Below are positions 6,184 through 7,495 of a DNA stretch of 7,495 nucleotides, in pieces. The notes below the pieces were generated by a model. It was not told the DNA's origin. It ran no database searches and saw only the letters and a list, made by a program, of their open reading frames with translations. The position numbers and the translations under genes were made by a program. Position 1 is the first letter of the stretch. Each line of letters begins with the position of its first letter. The DNA is from Bacillota bacterium. GTDB taxonomy: Bacteria > Bacillota > Limnochordia > Darwinibacteriales > Darwinibacteriaceae. Location of the stretch: contig JAAZLB010000171.1 in the NCBI GenBank assembly GCA_012799535.1, forward strand, positions 1 to 7,495, in the 5' to 3' direction.

Positions 6184-6666
6184 ATGAACTCAAAGAAGAT
6201 GATCCAGGCCGGAATTTTAGCTGCGTTAGTGACGGTAACCACGATGGTGGTGAATATACCCTTACCAGGTGTTAAGGGTTATGTGAATGTTGGTGATACG
6301 GTTGTTTTATTGTCTGGGTTGCTCCTTGGTCCTACAGCTGGCGCATTCGCGGGCTCTATTGGATCTAGTCTAGCAGATCTTCTCTTGGGTTACGCCCATT
6401 GGGCTCCTTGGACCTTTATTATTAAAGGTTTAGAGGGATTTTTAGCAGGATGGTTAGTTTTACGTTTTAGAAAGGGGATCACTTTAGCCACAATCATTGC
6501 TGCCACCGTAATGGTGGGGGGATACTTTATGGTGGGTATACTCTATTACGGCTTTGGTGTTGCAGTACTCTCCTTGCCAGGTGACCTACTTCAAGGGGGG
6601 GCCAGCATAGTTTTGAGTTTGGTTTTAGTGCGACCCCTTAGCAAATTTCTCGGTTTTGACCGATAG
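6184..6666 (+). CDS. ECF transporter S component (PF07155-like), substrate unknown
   Basis: Membrane-embedded substrate-binding subunit of an ECF vitamin or cofactor importer, 160 residues with five or six hydrophobic segments. Family marks are GYVNVGDTVVLLSGLLLGP (32-50), GSSLADLLLGYAHWAPWT (60-77) and IKGLEGFLAGW (80-90). This group is annotated from genome context in other bacteria as transporting vitamin precursors such as pyridoxine or hydroxymethylpyrimidine; nothing in this window picks one. It must use the shared EcfA/EcfA'/EcfT proteins encoded elsewhere. ATG 6184 is nine bases after GGGAG (6170-6174). It follows a terminator and lies upstream of sigK on the same strand, with no obvious terminator between, so read-through into sigK is possible. 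Confidence 0.85.
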   Translation: MNSKKMIQAGILAALVTVTTMVVNIPLPGVKGYVNVGDTVVLLSGLLLGPTAGAFAGSIGSSLADLLLGYAHWAPWTFIIKGLEGFLAGWLVLRFRKGITLATIIAATVMVGGYFMVGILYYGFGVAVLSLPGDLLQGGASIVLSLVLVRPLSKFLGFDR

Positions 6667-6680
6667 CAATAGATGAACAG

Positions 6681-6709
6681 GCACATTTTTATACCTCGCC
6701 TCATAGGAT
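6681..6709 (+). promoter_or_regulatory. Candidate sigma-E-dependent promoter of sigK
   Basis: GCACATT (6681-6687), a 14-base spacer and CATAGGAT (6702-6709) match six of seven -35 positions and six of eight -10 positions of the mother-cell sigma-E consensus as I recall it (KMATATT, 14-15 bases, CATACAMT). In Bacillus, sigK is transcribed by sigma-E with SpoIIID, so position and sequence agree. No good TTGACA/TATAAT pair is present here. Transcription would begin near 6716, just before the ribosome site. Confidence 0.6.
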
Positions 6710-6721
6710 AGTTCTGCAGAA

Positions 6722-6731
6722 GAGGGGAGGT
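6722..6731 (+). promoter_or_regulatory. Ribosome binding site that decides the sigK start
   Basis: The sequence GAGGGGAGGT closely complements the 3' end of 16S rRNA. It overlaps the in-frame GTG at 6730, which cannot be its own start, and lies 10 bases before TTG 6742. The TTG is therefore the favoured start. Confidence 0.6.
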
Positions 6732-6741
6732 GGGCGGTGAG

Positions 6742-7095
6742 TTGATTCCTCCAATTTTGGCTGGAATAGGTTTGTGGTTGTTGCAGGGTGTAGGGATGCT
6801 TGCATCTTTTGTCACTAGTGGGAGTGCCTTTCCTAAACCATTAAGCCCTGAAGAAGAACAAGAATTATTGATAAGAAAAGAAGAAGGAGACGAAGGGGCC
6901 CGTAACACACTAATCGAGCGCAACCTTCGTCTTGTGGCGCATATTGTAAAAAAGTTTGACAACACCGGTGAAGATAGCGAAGACCTGATTTCTATCGGTG
7001 TTATTGGGTTAATTAAGGCTATTAACACCTTTAATCCTCAAAAAAATACCCGCTTGGCTACCTATGCCGCTAGATGCATTGAGAATGAAATCTAA
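6742..7095 (+). CDS. sigK: Pro-sigma-K N-terminal half, interrupted at the skin position
   Basis: N-terminal part of the late mother-cell sporulation sigma factor, equivalent to spoIVCB of B. subtilis; 117 residues from TTG 6742 (GTG 6730 is an alternative). Residues 1-23 form the hydrophobic pro-sequence normally cut by the membrane protease SpoIVFB (near [15 protein letters not shown]). Residues 60-72 ([13 protein letters not shown]) are sigma region 2.1. [15 protein letters not shown] (80-94) is region 2.2, and [14 protein letters not shown] (104-117) begins region 2.3 and then meets TAA. Complete family members continue with LMHLR and regions 3 and 4; none of the three forward frames after 7092 carries that sequence. 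The break falls where skin splits sigK in B. subtilis, so this is most likely half of a gene rebuilt by DNA excision rather than a decayed copy. The upstream promoter candidate, pro-sequence and frame are all intact. As it stands the fragment lacks the -35-binding region and could not work. Confidence 0.9.
   Translation: MIPPILAGIGLWLLQGVGMLASFVTSGSAFPKPLSPEEEQELLIRKEEGDEGARNTLIERNLRLVAHIVKKFDNTGEDSEDLISIGVIGLIKAINTFNPQKNTRLATYAARCIENEI
7084..7088 (+). other. Candidate recombination core (AATGA) at the left end of a sigK-intervening element
   Basis: AATGA lies within the Glu-Asn-Glu codons (GAG AAT GAA). The B. subtilis skin element is flanked by copies of this pentamer at the same codons, which serve as the crossover core for the serine recombinase SpoIVCA. 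The pentamer is also encoded by conserved residues, so its presence alone is weak evidence. What supports it is that sigK similarity ends immediately after it. Confidence 0.55.
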
Positions 7096-7116
7096 CTGTC
7101 AAATCTCTACAAATCT
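7088..7116 (+). repeat. Three AAATCT copies at the element end
   Basis: AAATCT occurs at 7088-7093, 7101-7106 and 7111-7116, with CAAATC at 7100-7105 and 7110-7115 facing GATTTG at 7122-7127 as an inverted repeat. The array begins at the crossover core and runs into the end of the GH65 gene. It could be recombinase arm sites or chance in an AT-rich stretch. Confidence 0.35.
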
Positions 7117-7495
7117 ACAGGGATTTGCAATTTACTATCTGCTTCAACGCTGTATGGTACACCATGCACCAAAAGTTCACAGGGGCAGCCGGCCTGTTGC
7201 GTGATTTCCACTTCGTTTGGACTTACTTTTACTTCCAGTCTATGTCCTCTAAACAAAAGTTTGAAAGAGTAGCTGGACCATTGTTCGGGCAAGAATGGTT
7301 TCAAAGAGAGTTTATTGTCTTCAATCCGTAAACCGCCAAATCCATAGACAATTGCCATCCAAGTGCCGGCCATACTAGTGATATGCAGCCCATCATCTGT
7401 GTCATTATTGTAGTTGTCCAGGTCCAAACGGGCTGTTCGTAAATAGAGTTCGTAAGCTTTTTCTAGATAGCCAACTTCAGCTGCGATAATCGAGT
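7089..7495. mobile_element. Left end of a putative skin-like sigK-intervening element (continues beyond window)
   Basis: Everything after the AATGA core is unrelated to sigK and comprises a short non-coding junction and the 3' part of a GH65 gene on the opposite strand. In known cases (B. subtilis skin, Clostridioides difficile skin) the element lies between the two sigK halves and carries a serine recombinase that excises it in the mother cell. Here the right end, the recombinase and the C-terminal sigK half are outside the window, so size and mobility are inferred. An insertion or rearrangement that simply broke sigK is the main alternative. Confidence 0.5.
7107..7495 (-). CDS. GH65 family glycoside phosphorylase/hydrolase, C-terminal part
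   Basis: C-terminal 128 residues of a glycoside hydrolase family 65 enzyme; the N-terminal part lies beyond the right edge. Family members are cytosolic and mostly split alpha-linked disaccharides (maltose, trehalose, kojibiose or nigerose) with phosphate, releasing glucose 1-phosphate and glucose. Diagnostic stretches are AAEVGYLEKAYELY, RLDLDNYNNDTDDGLHITS, AGTWMAIVYGFGGLRI, and the C-terminal beta domain LSLKPFLPEQWSSYSFKLLF ending in a short variable tail. The catalytic Glu and the specificity residues lie upstream of what is visible, so the exact sugar is unknown. The reading frame is open to the window edge, with no damage seen. It converges on the sigK fragment with only 11 bases between the stops and no terminator, so its transcripts may run antisense through sigK. 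Confidence 0.9.
   Translation of the reverse strand, partial: SIIAAEVGYLEKAYELYLRTARLDLDNYNNDTDDGLHITSMAGTWMAIVYGFGGLRIEDNKLSLKPFLPEQWSSYSFKLLFRGHRLEVKVSPNEVEITQQAGCPCELLVHGVPYSVEADSKLQIPVDL

Noticed and set aside
6591..7028. Open frame on the minus strand across the ECF S gene end and sigK
   Set aside because: It covers the clear sigK coding frame and ECF S C-terminus; the Ser/Arg/Pro-rich translation looks like an antisense shadow.
7081..7130. sigK broken by a simple frameshift or nonsense mutation
   Set aside because: Neither of the other two forward frames after 7092 restores LMHLR or any later sigma-K sequence, so the continuation is absent rather than shifted.
7125..7331. Plus-strand open frame inside the GH65 region
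   Set aside because: It is antisense to strongly conserved GH65 sequence, and has no ribosome site or recognisable domain.
1..7495. CRISPR arrays, tRNA or rRNA genes, insertion sequences
   Set aside because: I saw no regularly spaced repeats, no cloverleaf-like tRNA sequence, no rRNA motifs and no transposase coding sequence.

Overview
This window looks like chromosomal DNA from an endospore-forming member of the Bacillota, most likely a clostridial or Desulfitobacterium-like anaerobe. The grounds are strong Shine-Dalgarno sites, frequent GTG and TTG starts, ECF-type vitamin transporters, TldD/TldE and a sporulation-specific sigma factor K. The GC content looks mid-40s by eye (not computed). 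No species can be named from the sequence alone.

Layout, left to right. (1) Positions 1-977, minus strand: an M42-family metal aminopeptidase that runs off the left edge. (2) Divergent from it, a small GIY-YIG/DUF123 (Uri superfamily) nuclease-like protein, whose stop codon shares a TTAA palindrome with the stop of a convergent 61-residue hypothetical gene. (3) A tight plus-strand operon: tldD, tldE (1-base overlap) and a folate-family ECF substrate-binding protein (folT, 10 bases downstream). The TldD/TldE pair is a zinc-dependent peptidase that degrades unfolded or modified peptides. (4) A 75-residue TPR-like hypothetical gene that ends inside a strong intrinsic terminator. (5) A strong promoter with palindromic operator candidates, driving an ArsR-fold repressor and a translationally coupled coiled-coil protein, closed by a second terminator. 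(6) A second ECF S component, of the PF07155-like type and unknown substrate.

(7) The right end is the most interesting part. A sigma-E-like promoter precedes the N-terminal half of sigK, including the hydrophobic pro-sequence. The reading frame stops at ...ARCIENEI, the place where the skin element splits sigK in Bacillus subtilis. The AATGA pentamer used as the crossover core there is present at 7084-7088. Only 11 bases after the stop begins the 3' end of a GH65 disaccharide phosphorylase/hydrolase gene on the opposite strand, running off the right edge. The simplest reading is that this is the left junction of a skin-like sigK-intervening element whose first cargo gene is a GH65 enzyme. 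If so, sigK would be restored by excision in the mother cell. The recombinase and the C-terminal half of sigK are not in the window, so excision and element size are inferred.

The genes do not form one pathway. Shared themes are peptide breakdown (M42, TldD/TldE), vitamin uptake (two ECF S components that need shared EcfA/A'/T proteins encoded elsewhere) and sporulation control (sigK).
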